Below, piece after piece: positions 52,496 to 61,082 of a DNA stretch of 64,000 nucleotides. The translations under genes were made by a program, and so were the position numbers. The stretch is from Burkholderia plantarii. Its GTDB lineage: Bacteria; Pseudomonadota; Gammaproteobacteria; Burkholderiales; Burkholderiaceae. The stretch lies in contig NZ_CP007213.1 of assembly GCF_001411805.1 (NCBI RefSeq), positions 1,798,001 to 1,862,000 of the forward strand, given 5' to 3'. How positions within the stretch are numbered: position 1 is the stretch's first letter; each line of letters opens with the position of its first letter. Below the pieces are notes generated by a model. The model was not told the origin of the DNA. It did no database searches and saw only the letters and a program-made list of their open reading frames with translations.

Positions 52496-52753
52496 TCACG
52501 TCGATTCCGGAAGTGCCGAGACGCTATGGCGGGCCGCGACGGTCCGGACAGTGGTCGATGCCAGATGCATGGCATGCTGCAGGATCATCTCCACCGACAC
52601 GCCGGCGTCCAGATACTCCTGGACCTTCACAACGGCAGGCTGTCGACGCTGAGGCTGGCCAACCGGGTATACGGTGATTTCGACTTCGGCCGTCTTGCCG
52701 GTCATCGCCACGATGACGTGCATGCCCGCTACAGTCGCTGCCAGTTTCGCCAT
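52496..52753 (-). CDS. Hypothetical protein
   Basis: This is an 85-residue protein starting MAKLAATVAGMHVIVAMTGK, with a beta-strand-rich first half and a helical end (AGVSVEMILQHAMHLASTTV). GGAAAAGGCGAGAGCATG gives a good ribosome site that decides the start over one 27 bp upstream. It is not recognised. Confidence 0.55.
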   Translation of the reverse strand: MAKLAATVAGMHVIVAMTGKTAEVEITVYPVGQPQRRQPAVVKVQEYLDAGVSVEMILQHAMHLASTTVRTVAARHSVSALPEST

Positions 52754-52947
52754 GCTCTCGCCTTTTCCTAAACGCTGCAAACCGCCTCGCGGCCCTCGTG
52801 ACGATCCATTCTAAGCGAAAGTCGCGCAAGGAGGACCGGCGCGGAGCGCATCGAAGGCAAGGCGCGCGGGCCGCTGCCCGCGTCGTTCTCCCTCGGGAGG
52901 GTCTAATGCTGCATCATGACGGGGTCTAGTAACAGAAGGAGACTTTC

Positions 52948-53187
52948 ATGCACCGAGTAATCGCATACCGCGGCTTCGAGATTCGAGTCGAGTTGCTCCC
53001 GGCGGCCGACAAGGACATGTTTGACGTGACGTTTCAGATAAAGGGCGCGTCAAACCTCGAAGTGCTCGGCGCGCGGGGAGACCGTATTCCGTTGCGCAAC
53101 GGTCCCTTCACGGAGCGATGGGCCTATCTCGTGGGCGAAATAGCGGGGCAAGCCGCAATCGACTTGTTGCTGGGTCCTGTCGATTGA
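52948..53187 (+). CDS. Small hypothetical protein (YRGFEI type)
   Basis: This 79-residue protein begins MHRVIAYRGFEIRVELLPAA. A perfect AGAAGGAGA ribosome site precedes the ATG. The YRGFEI opening is shared with the 89-residue protein encoded at 54690-54959, so the two probably belong to one small family. It seems to be a single compact alpha/beta domain. The function is unknown. Confidence 0.7.
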   Translation: MHRVIAYRGFEIRVELLPAADKDMFDVTFQIKGASNLEVLGARGDRIPLRNGPFTERWAYLVGEIAGQAAIDLLLGPVD

Positions 53188-53331
53188 CTGCATGCTTGTC
53201 TGCCACCGTGCTCGGCGAGCGTGCCGGCGGACGGCTTGATGGCTGGCGGCCGTCCCCGCAAGGCGGGAGGTTAGGCTGCCGAACTGTTTGTGCGCGGTAT
53301 GGCAACCTGCCCGGGGAACCGCCCAGGTGCG

Positions 53332-53694
53332 CTAGAGTTTGCGGATCAGATAACGGTAGCAGGCGTTCCTGAGGATGCACCGCTTTTCACGCGCATCGTC
53401 TGTCGTCTTTTTCGATTCGACCAACGGGGCCAGGAACGGAACGATGAACGCCGGGCCATAAGCGGCATGCACGGACCGGGCTACCTCGAGCGAGGCCTTG
53501 CCGAGCCAGATCCGGTCTCGCCAGTCGCACTTCATCCGATGTTCGCCGATCCAGCCATGAAGCAGGGCCACCAGTTGCGCGACAGGAAGCCACGAGTCCA
53601 GCTGACGCCTCGCGGCCAGCTGGGCAACGACGAGAAAGTAGAGGAGGGTGATGTACTTCACGATCGCCTGCTTGCCGGCCGGGCTGTAGTCCAT
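53332..53694 (-). CDS. Hypothetical protein
   Basis: This 120-residue protein is Arg/Leu/Trp-rich and probably helical (YITLLYFLVVAQLAARRQLD; VALLHGWIGEHRMKCDWRDR). A short hydrophobic stretch at residues 13-27 might touch the membrane. It begins 8 bp after the preceding gene's stop, so it is the last member of the rpsU-containing operon. It is not recognised. Confidence 0.55.
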   Translation of the reverse strand: MDYSPAGKQAIVKYITLLYFLVVAQLAARRQLDSWLPVAQLVALLHGWIGEHRMKCDWRDRIWLGKASLEVARSVHAAYGPAFIVPFLAPLVESKKTTDDAREKRCILRNACYRYLIRKL

Positions 53695-53701
53695 ATCGAG
53701 A

Positions 53702-54193
53702 TCATCGGCCTGCTTGCTGCCGTGCTCCCGCCCGCGAAGGCTGCATTCCCAGCCATTCGACCGTTGCCGACTTCTGGGACAGAATGCCCTCGCACACGAA
53801 CCTGGTTTCGAAGAACCCGGCGGATTCCGCTGTCTCGATCAGCCTGGCGTAAAGCTCGGCCTCGCGCAGCATATCCTCGCGCAGATGGAACAGAGCGTGA
53901 GCGCGCTCGGCCCCGTGGGCTCCGGAATCGATGGGTATCGGCGCCGTAGCGGTATCCGGCGAATCATGCACCGGGGTCGGGGTGTCCTCGATCCGGTTCA
54001 CGGCTGCCCGCAGCAGGCCCTGTTGCTCGATCGTCTGGGCAAGCAGGTCTTCCAGTTTCCGGCTTCGCGCGGCGGGCGGCTCATGCGTCAGAAGGCGCCG
54101 CAAACGGCGCTCCATTTCCTCTCCCGAAGCGCATGCTGCGTGAAGCAGATGCAGGAGATCGTCGCGATTCGGTGAAGTGGTGGAAGCGTTCAT
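53702..54193 (-). CDS. Hypothetical helical protein
   Basis: This 163-residue all-helical protein has HLLHAACASGEEMERRLRRL, LEDLLAQTIEQQGLLRAAVN, a Pro/Thr linker, and LREDMLREAELYARLIETAE. The two helical hairpins with Glu/His positions recall DUF892/ferritin-like stress proteins, but I cannot confirm that. It is the fourth gene of the operon led by the YRGFEI protein, 24 bp after the previous stop. Confidence 0.6.
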   Translation of the reverse strand: MNASTTSPNRDDLLHLLHAACASGEEMERRLRRLLTHEPPAARSRKLEDLLAQTIEQQGLLRAAVNRIEDTPTPVHDSPDTATAPIPIDSGAHGAERAHALFHLREDMLREAELYARLIETAESAGFFETRFVCEGILSQKSATVEWLGMQPSRAGARQQAGR

Positions 54194-54217
54194 GTCGACG
54201 GGCCTTGCTCCGGAGGA

Positions 54218-54451
54218 TCATGAGCGTGACGGGGGGGCTGCGGGACCGCCGTCGACACTCAGGGCTTTCTCGATGGCGGCAATCAACGCGAACGCGTCGT
54301 TGCGGTCGAGCATGAATCCCCGGCTGGCATACTCGCAGCCGAACGCGTAGTAGGTTGGCAGCAAGGTGATCCGGTCGAGGGCGGGATTAAAGTCGACCTC
54401 GCAGCGCGTCAAGGCGAAGTAGGTTAGGCCGGCAACTTGCCTGACTTCCAT
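54218..54451 (-). CDS. Small hypothetical protein
   Basis: This is a 77-residue protein with VAGLTYFALTRCEVDFNPAL and CEYASRGFMLDRNDAFALI. GAGGAACACGACATG is a clear ribosome site fixing the start at 54451. It begins 10 bp after the rpsU stop. It is not recognised beyond weak similarity of its beta-rich layout to small stress proteins. Confidence 0.6.
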   Translation of the reverse strand: MEVRQVAGLTYFALTRCEVDFNPALDRITLLPTYYAFGCEYASRGFMLDRNDAFALIAAIEKALSVDGGPAAPPSRS

Positions 54452-54461
54452 GTCGTGTTCC

Positions 54462-54674
54462 TCAATACAGCTTCGGTGGCGGCATCGCGCGTCTGAGCCG
54501 GGCACGCTGCCTCGATACCGCGCTGGCGAGCTTGCGCTTGCGTTGCGTGGTCGGCTTCTCGTAGGAGCTGCGGTCGCGCACCTCCTGGATCAGGCCACTT
54601 CTCTGGATTTCACGGCGAAATCGACGCAGCGCGACCTCGACAGGTTCATCGATCTTCAGGACGATTTTGGTCAT
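54462..54674 (-). CDS. rpsU: 30S ribosomal protein S21 (paralogue)
   Basis: S21 binds the 30S subunit near the 16S 3' end and affects initiation at particular mRNAs. The 70 residues show [20 protein letters not shown], then [20 protein letters not shown] and a short basic tail. This is a complete S21. The tail differs from the housekeeping copy usual in betaproteobacteria, and the gene is embedded among small unknown genes rather than with dnaG/rpoD. It is therefore likely a second, condition-specific copy. Near it lies a divergent cold-shock gene. Confidence 0.93.
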   Translation of the reverse strand: MTKIVLKIDEPVEVALRRFRREIQRSGLIQEVRDRSSYEKPTTQRKRKLASAVSRQRARLRRAMPPPKLY

Positions 54675-54689
54675 AGCTACCCGGTTGAG

Positions 54690-54959
54690 TTATGAGGGCA
54701 TCCAGTTCTCGCCGTCGTGCCGGTCGATCATGCCTTGCGCGAATTCGAGCGAGGCGCGACGGGCGGCGCCGGAGGTCAGGAACGGAGTTGCCTCGTTCAG
54801 TTTGAAGGTGTCGCTGCAGGTCAGCTCGGGGCCGCGCAGGCAGATCCTGACGGCGGCGTCGAAGCCGTCGTCATAGTTGCGGCCCGAGCCTGCCACCGGT
54901 TTTGCGTGTTGGTAAATCAACGGATAGATCTCGAAGCCGCGATACAGATGCATGCTCAT
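54690..54959 (-). CDS. Small hypothetical protein (YRGFEI type), first gene of the rpsU operon
   Basis: This 89-residue protein begins MSMHLYRGFEIYPLIYQHAK. CAGGAGGCGAACATG is a textbook ribosome site, so 54959 is the start; a Met two codons later is unlikely. It shares its opening with the 79-residue protein at 52948 and is followed 15 bp later by rpsU. The function is unknown. Confidence 0.7.
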   Translation of the reverse strand: MSMHLYRGFEIYPLIYQHAKPVAGSGRNYDDGFDAAVRICLRGPELTCSDTFKLNEATPFLTSGAARRASLEFAQGMIDRHDGENWMPS

Positions 54960-55504
54960 GTTCGCCTCCTGGCGAGCCGCGCGGGCGGGAGTGGTGAAGC
55001 GTGACGGACTGCCCGCGCCTGGCACGGCTGGCAGCAAGATGAGAGGACGACGAAAGATCGACTGGGGGCGGGGGATGAAGGGCGTCGAAGCGCAGACGCA
55101 CCACGAACGACATGATCCCGAGGCGTGGTCCATCATACTCCGCTTGTTCGGCGAGAAACCGTGCCGCGCGCAATTTATATTCGAATCGGCCAGGCTCTTT
55201 GCCGCGCTGGTACTTCCTTGCCGCGCTGGTACTCGCGCGAGCAGGCACGCGCGTCAATCAAGTTTCCTGCCCCCGGGCTTCGAAGGTCGATTCCCCGGCG
55301 TGACGAATCGATGCCGCGAGCGAAATCGTTTGACCGACGCGGCCACAACGCGTAAGGTCCGCCGTTGAATCGACAAGAAGCGCGATTGCTGCTCATCACT
55401 GACCGCTACACTGCGGTATTCGTTGTCCTCTCCCTCCTTGATTCTTTTCCGTGCTCGAACAGGGCGCGCGGCTCTGTACGTCTACTCTTCATCAAAGGAT
55501 TCTC
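54960..55504. other. Divergent intergenic region between the rpsU operon and the cold-shock gene
   Basis: About 545 bp shows no convincing gene. It contains a tandem repeat with a 19-bp period (GCCGCGCTGGTAC at 55201-55213 and again at 55220-55232). It probably also holds the promoters of both divergent units and the cold-shock leader. Scattered frames here have no recognisable product. Confidence 0.55.
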
Positions 55505-55708
55505 ATGGACACCGGTATCGTCACGTGGTTCGACGACAGCAAAGGGTTCGGCTTCATCGCGCCGGACAACAGCAAGAACGATCTCTTCGCTCATTTTTCC
55601 GAAATTCGCGGCGACGGCTTTCGCACCCTGATCGAAGGCCAGCGCGTGAGCTTCGAGACGAAGATGGGTCCCAAAGGGCTCCATGCGAGCGACATCACGG
55701 CACTCTGA
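55505..55708 (+). CDS. Cold-shock domain protein (CspA family)
   Basis: This is a 67-residue OB-fold nucleic-acid chaperone. The RNP1-like KGFGFIAPDN and RNP2-like DLFAHFSEI motifs and the opening MDTGIVTWFDDSKGF are complete. One canonical position is changed (KWFN to TWFD), hinting at a divergent paralogue. AAGGATTCTCATG gives a ribosome site. It is divergent from the rpsU-containing operon, a pairing that fits growth or temperature adaptation. Confidence 0.95.
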   Translation: MDTGIVTWFDDSKGFGFIAPDNSKNDLFAHFSEIRGDGFRTLIEGQRVSFETKMGPKGLHASDITAL

Positions 55709-55917
55709 TTCGCCCGCTCCGTGCCTGGAGAAATGAATCCGGCAACGGCAGCACTGCTGAACTCGCCCCGTCGAAGCACGCGTGTTTCCGAATCATCGAA
55801 GTCCTGACGACCCGTCGGTTGCATGAAGCCGCGTCGTCACGGGCCGTGCCCGACCGGCGTCCCGCAGCGGCCGGCTCCCTTCGGTGATCGGGCCCGGCCG
55901 CGCGCGACATCGCCCGC

Positions 55918-56988
55918 TCAATCGCGCACCACGGGCGCCACCCCCGCATCGGCCGCAACCCGGTCCAGCCCGGCCACCGTCTCGAGCGGCAGCAGGATCC
56001 CCTCGGCAGCCTGCTTCTCGTGCGCGCGCGCTTCCTTCTCGCCCGGATAGAACACTTCTTCGACGCCCTCGGCGAGCGGCACCGCCTTCAGCGTCTCGAT
56101 GTAGCGCTCCATGCGTGCATGAAACGCTTCAAGCGGCTGAAACGCCGCCACGTTTAGCGCGATCATCAGGTGCCCGGCCCGGCTGCGATTGACGGGATCG
56201 TAGGGGCCATGGACCTCGTCCAGGAAGCCGCTGCCGGACAGCACGCCCGACAGCACGTCGACGATCGTGCCGATCGCGTAGCCCTTGTGGCCCGCCATCG
56301 GCAGGATGAAGCCCTCGAGCGCTTCCTTCGGATCGGTGGTCGGGCGGCCCTTCGCGTCGACGGCCCAGCCGGTCGGGATCGGCTCGTGGCGCGTCTGCGC
56401 GAGGAAGATCTTGCCGCGCGCCACGCCCGAGTTCGCCACGTCCATGACGAGCGGCGCGTAGCGTCCGGCCGGCACCGCCACCGACCACGGGTTGGTGCCG
56501 ATCAGCTTTTTCAGGCCGCCCCACGGCGCCATGTTCGGGCCGCCGTTGGTGGTGCAGAGCATGATGCAGTCCTGTTCGGCGGCCATCCGCGTGAAGTACA
56601 TGCAGGTGCCGAAGTGGTTCGAGTTGCGCACCGACACGGCGCCGATGCCGTGCGCCTTCGCGCGCCGGATCACGTCGAGCGCGGCGTGCCTCGCCACCGC
56701 CGGGCCGATGCCGTCGGCGCCGTCCATCACGGCGATCGCGCCGGCGTCGACGGGAAAGCCCGGGCTGGCCTGCGCGCGCATCGCGCCCGAGCACAGCCGC
56801 GCGTAGTACCAGCCGAGCCGCAGCACGCCGTGCGACTGGTGTCCCCACAGGTCGGCCTGCACCATCGCGTCGGCGGCGACGAAGGCGTCGTCGGGCGTCG
56901 CGCCCTTCGATCGGTAGACGGCGGCCACGAACTCGCGCAGCGCATCGGGGGCCAGGCGTCGGAAGGTGTCGGGGGTGTCGTCGCTCAC
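55918..56988 (-). CDS. Ldh-family (malate/L-lactate dehydrogenase-like) oxidoreductase
   Basis: This NAD(P)-dependent 2-hydroxy-acid or imino-acid oxidoreductase of the LDH2/MDH2 fold has 356 residues. Typical wording includes DLWGHQSHGVLRLGWYYARL, the catalytic NSNHFGTCMYF, and nucleotide-binding PLVMDVANSGVARGKI and DPKEALEGFILPMAGHKGY. Members act on malate, lactate, ureidoglycolate or delta1-piperideine-2-carboxylate; the exact substrate is not fixed. The GTG at 56988 with GAGGAG upstream decides the start. Part of its 3' end is duplicated at 52132-52260. It lies downstream of a MocR regulator on the same strand, 132 bp apart. Confidence 0.9.
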   Translation of the reverse strand: MSDDTPDTFRRLAPDALREFVAAVYRSKGATPDDAFVAADAMVQADLWGHQSHGVLRLGWYYARLCSGAMRAQASPGFPVDAGAIAVMDGADGIGPAVARHAALDVIRRAKAHGIGAVSVRNSNHFGTCMYFTRMAAEQDCIMLCTTNGGPNMAPWGGLKKLIGTNPWSVAVPAGRYAPLVMDVANSGVARGKIFLAQTRHEPIPTGWAVDAKGRPTTDPKEALEGFILPMAGHKGYAIGTIVDVLSGVLSGSGFLDEVHGPYDPVNRSRAGHLMIALNVAAFQPLEAFHARMERYIETLKAVPLAEGVEEVFYPGEKEARAHEKQAAEGILLPLETVAGLDRVAADAGVAPVVRD

Positions 56989-57120
56989 GGTGCGAACTCC
57001 TCGGAAGAACCGGCGGGATGGTCGGGGCCTCATGATGCCGGAGGCCCGCGCGCGGCGGCGCCAGGCAATCAGGCGGCCGGGCGTCGCGGCAATCGACACC
57101 CGGCCCGGTCGCGGTCCGGC

Positions 57121-58611
57121 TCAGGCCGGCAGTCCGCTCCCGCGCCGCCGCACCGCCGGGTCCGCGAGCAGTTCACCCAGCGTGCGGATCGCCTGCTCGA
57201 TGGCGTCCGACCACGGGTGCCCGAAATTGAGCCGCACGCAGTTCGCGAACGCGTGCGAGGCCGAGAAGATCGGCCCCGGCGCGATCCCCACGCCGCGGGC
57301 GAGCGCGCGCGCATGCAGCGCCATCGCGTCGATCTCGTCGGGCAGCGCGATCCAGACGAAGTAGCCGCCACGCGGCCGCGTCCAGCGCACGTCGCGCGGC
57401 AGCCAGCGCGCGATCGCGCGCGCCAGCGCGTCGAGCTGCGCCGCCAACGCGCCGCGCAGCTTGCGCAGGTGGCGGTCGTAGCCGCCGTGTTCGAGGTAGT
57501 CGGCCAGCCCGGCCTGCACGGGAATGCTGGCCGCGATCGTCGTCATCAGCTTCAGGCGCTGCACGCGCGGCGCGAACCGGCCGGCGGCGGCCCAGCCGAT
57601 CCGGTAGCCGGGCGCGAGCGTCTTCGAGAACGAACTGCAGTGCAGCACGAGCCCGTGGCGGTCGAACGCGCGCGCGGGCAGCGGCGCGCGCGCGCCGAAG
57701 TGCAGCTCGCCGTAGACGTCGTCCTCGATCAGCGGCACCTGATGCCGTGCGAGCAGTTCCACCAGCGCGCGCTTCTTCTCGTCGGCGAGCAGCGCGCCGG
57801 TGGGATTCTGGAAGTTCGTCATGAACCAGCAGGCGCGCACGGGGTGCCGCTCAAGCGCTCGGCCGAGCGCATCGAGATCGAGGCCATCCACGGGATCGAC
57901 GGGAATCTCCACGGCGCGCAGGTCGAGCCGCTCGATCGCCTGCAGCGCGCCGTAGAAGCCGGGCGCTTCCACGGCCACCACGTCGCCGGGGCGCGTCACA
58001 GCCATCAGGCAGAGGTTCAGCGCCTCGAGCGCGCCGTTGGTGACCACGATCTCGTCGTGCGGCTGCGCGATCCCGAGCCCGAGGTAACGCAGCGCGATCT
58101 GGCGGCGCAGCGCCTCGTTGCCGGGCGGCAGGTCCACCACGGTGCTCCAGGGGTCGAGTTCGCGCGCGGCGGTGGCCAGCGACTTCGCCAGGCGCGGCAG
58201 CGGAAACAGCTCGGGCGACGGGAACGCGGAGCCGAGCGGGGCGACGTCGGGGCGCCTGGCGGCATCGAGCACCGAGAACACGAGTTCGCTGATGTCCACC
58301 TTGGTCGAGGCGGCGTGCGGCGGCGCCGGTGCGTGGTCGGCCCGCGCGGCGGCCACCACGCGCGCGCCGGGCGCGACGTAGTAGCCCGAGCGCTCCTGCG
58401 CGCGGATCAAGCCCCATTCCTCCAGCAGGTAGTAGGCGCGGAACACGGTGGATTGGCTCACGCCGTGCTGCGCGATGATCTGGCGCAGCGACGGCAGCCG
58501 TGCGCCGACGGCGACGTTGCCGGATCGGATCTCGTCGGCCAGCGCCCGCGCCAGCGCCTCGTAGCGCGTGACGGGAGCGGCCGGCGAGGGCGGCCCGGCG
58601 CGGCGCGTCAT
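57121..58611 (-). CDS. MocR-type (GntR/aminotransferase fusion) regulator
   Basis: This 496-residue regulator has an N-terminal GntR winged helix (LARALADEIRSGNVAVGARL; IIAQHGVSQSTVFRAYYLLE). It is followed by a fold-type-I aminotransferase domain, in which the PLP lysine sits in LHCSSFSKTLAPGYRIGW and the Asp/Tyr in PLIEDDVYGELHFG. Such proteins bind PLP-amine adducts and regulate nearby amine or amino-acid genes. The start is ATG 58611. The Ldh-type oxidoreductase downstream may be a target. Confidence 0.93.
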   Translation of the reverse strand: MTRRAGPPSPAAPVTRYEALARALADEIRSGNVAVGARLPSLRQIIAQHGVSQSTVFRAYYLLEEWGLIRAQERSGYYVAPGARVVAAARADHAPAPPHAASTKVDISELVFSVLDAARRPDVAPLGSAFPSPELFPLPRLAKSLATAARELDPWSTVVDLPPGNEALRRQIALRYLGLGIAQPHDEIVVTNGALEALNLCLMAVTRPGDVVAVEAPGFYGALQAIERLDLRAVEIPVDPVDGLDLDALGRALERHPVRACWFMTNFQNPTGALLADEKKRALVELLARHQVPLIEDDVYGELHFGARAPLPARAFDRHGLVLHCSSFSKTLAPGYRIGWAAAGRFAPRVQRLKLMTTIAASIPVQAGLADYLEHGGYDRHLRKLRGALAAQLDALARAIARWLPRDVRWTRPRGGYFVWIALPDEIDAMALHARALARGVGIAPGPIFSASHAFANCVRLNFGHPWSDAIEQAIRTLGELLADPAVRRRGSGLPA

Positions 58612-58992
58612 CGGGCGGCGGCGCGCGAGCGCGGCACGGCGGCCGGGGCGCGGCAGGTCGCGAACGTGGCGGGCGCGACGCAAGCCACGGATGCCAAGGC
58701 GCAGCGGGCAGCGGGGGACTCGGGAGAGCGGGGCATCGGGAGGCAGTCGGGGCGGCGGGACGTCGGTCGGCGCATTGTAGGGGATCGATCGGGGATCGAA
58801 CAGAACCGGCTGGTGCGCGGCCGCTCACCGCCGCGCGAGGCGGCTGGCCGCGAGCTTGCCGGGTGGAGGCGGCGGGCGCTATGCTCGGCGCTGGTTCTCC
58901 GGCCGGCTTGCCGGCCGCCCCGGCCGCCGTCCCTTCGATCGTGGCGCCGGTGGATGCCCGACAAACCGCCTCGCCTTCCAGGAGACATCCCC
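58612..58992. other. Divergent intergenic region
   Basis: About 380 bp between the MocR gene and the methyltransferase is strongly GC-rich, with no recognisable gene. It presumably holds both promoters. Confidence 0.5.
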
Positions 58993-59664
58993 ATGCCGTT
59001 TTCCGCCGGATCCTTCGACGAGGTGACGGCCGCGCTGCTCGCCGCCGTCGCGCCCGCGCGCGTGCTCGACATCGGCTGCGGCGCGGGCAAGTACGGCCAC
59101 ATGGTGCGCGCGGCGCTGCCCGGGGCGCGGCTCGAAGGCGTGGAGATCGAGCCGTCCTACGTCGGCAAGTACGGGCTCGACACGCTCTACGCGCCGCTGC
59201 ATCTGATGAGCGCGGCCGACATCCCGGCCACCATGACCGACGAGATGTTCGACCTGACCATCATCGGCGACTGCATCGAGCATCTGCCGAAGTCGGCCGG
59301 TCTCGATCTGCTCAATTTCCTCACCTACCGTTCGGCTTACACGGTGCTCGTGCTGCCGGAGGCGGCGATCCAGAACTCGGTGGACAACGTGCTGTCGGAG
59401 GCGCACGTCTCGGTGTGGTCCGAGCGCGATTTCGGCTGGCACGACAACTGGGCCTGGGCACAGGTCTGGCAGATGCAGTACTTCATCCTGCGCGGCTACG
59501 CGCCGGCGCGCATCAGCCTCGCCGATCTGGTCGCGACGCTGCACGCACGGCAGTTCGTCCTGCAATACGACTGGGTGCGCGCGCCGCTGGCGTTCACGCA
59601 CGTCAACCACACCAAGCTCGTACCGGCCGCGGACGGCGGCAGCGTGTACTGGCGCCAGCAATGA
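58993..59664 (+). CDS. Class I SAM-dependent methyltransferase
   Basis: This 223-residue enzyme has motif I VLDIGCGAGKYGHMVRAALP, motif II around LEGVEIEPSYVGKYGL and the post-motif FDLTIIGDCIEHLPKSAG. The acceptor-proximal part (FGWHDNWAWAQVWQMQYF) is not assignable to a substrate group. CAGGAGACATCCCCATG supports the start. It is a single gene divergent from the MocR regulator. Confidence 0.88.
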   Translation: MPFSAGSFDEVTAALLAAVAPARVLDIGCGAGKYGHMVRAALPGARLEGVEIEPSYVGKYGLDTLYAPLHLMSAADIPATMTDEMFDLTIIGDCIEHLPKSAGLDLLNFLTYRSAYTVLVLPEAAIQNSVDNVLSEAHVSVWSERDFGWHDNWAWAQVWQMQYFILRGYAPARISLADLVATLHARQFVLQYDWVRAPLAFTHVNHTKLVPAADGGSVYWRQQ

Positions 59665-59917
59665 CGCGGTCGGGCCGGGCGGCGCATGCGTTCCATGCCG
59701 GAACGATGCGAAAGCATCTCGTAAAATTTCGATTGTTTCGAGATATCGCGCGCGTAAATTTTCGTGTGATCGTGTTTGAATGAAAAGCCGATCGCGTATC
59801 CGCGCATACGGCACGTGCTTGATTTTTATCAAGGCAATCAGGATTCACGGGACAGTCGTCGATTGAAAGCTTGCGCCGCGGCAGGCATGTCGCGACATTA
59901 TCCCTCGGAGCGGCTTA

Positions 59918-60976
59918 ATGTGGTTATTGATCCATTATTTTATCCGGACGAGCTTGTCGTCTTTTCGATCCAATAAAAGAAAAATACTGGCAGGCATGGT
60001 GGGATGGGGAGCGATTTCAATGCCGCTCTTTTTTTGCGAGCCAGCTTGGGCTCAGGTGGTACCCAGGCGGCCGGTGGTCGACAGCTACGGAAATTGTACG
60101 TGGCGCGACAATGGTGATGGTTCGGTGACGGCATCGTTGATCGCTAATTTCCGGATATACACGGATTCGAGTTTTACGGGGAGGCTGTATTCCAGGACGA
60201 TAATGCCATTGGTTTATGACAAGGACGGAAAGGTAGTCCCGGGCACTGAGGCATTTTCACCGATCGTGGTAATGGACGGAGTACCCTCCAACTATAGCGT
60301 TAGCGTCACCCGGCCAGATTGGCCCGGCAGGATATTTTATAGGCTATGGGACCCCAATGAAAATAATTCCTGGTCCAATACCTTTAATTTTGCCGCCTAT
60401 ATCGAGGTCACTGTCCGGGGGCAATGGTCGGCAATCAGCATTACCGCCGGGAATTATAATGTGGGTGGAATGGCCTTCACCGAGGAGGTAACCGGAGCCG
60501 CCTACCTGTACCCGGACTCCAACGGGAGCGGGTGTCAAGTCGTCGATCCGTTTCACCCGCCGAAGCCTCCCGTCACGATCCGCATGTCCGCACCCGACTG
60601 GGATCTCGGTGAGTTGCCGATGGACCATGGAGAAAAACGATTCACGGCGGCGGACGATCAACTTTGTTTTTCCTATTCGGGATTGAGCGCCGGTGGTGCC
60701 GCCGTGGTGGTCGACGCCGAAAGCCAGAACGGAGTCGTCAATGACCAGTACCAGTTGAAAGCACTGGACGATCCCAACCAGGTGATACCGTACACCGTGG
60801 TGCTGAACGGTGGCCTTTATGATATCGATCTGCCAAACCGGAGAAGACTCCCCGTCGTTCTGAACGCCTCCGGCAGAACGTGCTTCACGTCGGTCTTCCA
60901 CACTTACGTGGCGCCCGGCCTGAAGCAGGGCGACTACAGCGACGTGCTCACCTTCACCGTGGTCAGCATGACGTGA
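59918..60976 (+). CDS. Putative fimbrial tip-adhesin-like secreted protein
   Basis: This 352-residue protein has a signal peptide (GMVGWGAISMPLFFCEPAWA). The first half is beta-rich (VDSYGNCTWRDNGDGSVTAS; IFYRLWDPNENNSWSNTFNF). The second half begins WDLGELPMDHGEKRF and reads like a pilin domain with a Cys pair, ending in the beta strand YSDVLTFTVVSM. The two-part plan recalls CblD/CfaE-type tip adhesins. The family call is from layout only. No chaperone, usher or major pilin lies nearby, and the sequence is more AT-rich than its surroundings. It is an orphan, perhaps acquired. Confidence 0.6.
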   Translation: MWLLIHYFIRTSLSSFRSNKRKILAGMVGWGAISMPLFFCEPAWAQVVPRRPVVDSYGNCTWRDNGDGSVTASLIANFRIYTDSSFTGRLYSRTIMPLVYDKDGKVVPGTEAFSPIVVMDGVPSNYSVSVTRPDWPGRIFYRLWDPNENNSWSNTFNFAAYIEVTVRGQWSAISITAGNYNVGGMAFTEEVTGAAYLYPDSNGSGCQVVDPFHPPKPPVTIRMSAPDWDLGELPMDHGEKRFTAADDQLCFSYSGLSAGGAAVVVDAESQNGVVNDQYQLKALDDPNQVIPYTVVLNGGLYDIDLPNRRRLPVVLNASGRTCFTSVFHTYVAPGLKQGDYSDVLTFTVVSMT

Positions 60977-61082
60977 GAGGGCGCCTCGCTGCCGTGATCC
61001 GTTTTCTGCGGTAGATTCTCCGGACCCGCCGCGCGCACCCGCGCCGCGGCCTCATCGCGTCGTCTTCATGGAGGTTTCCCGG

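Noticed and set aside
56170..58990. 5' part of a 1164-codon + strand frame
   Set aside because: Only its last 223 codons (the methyltransferase) are real. The remainder is antisense to the Ldh-type and MocR genes.
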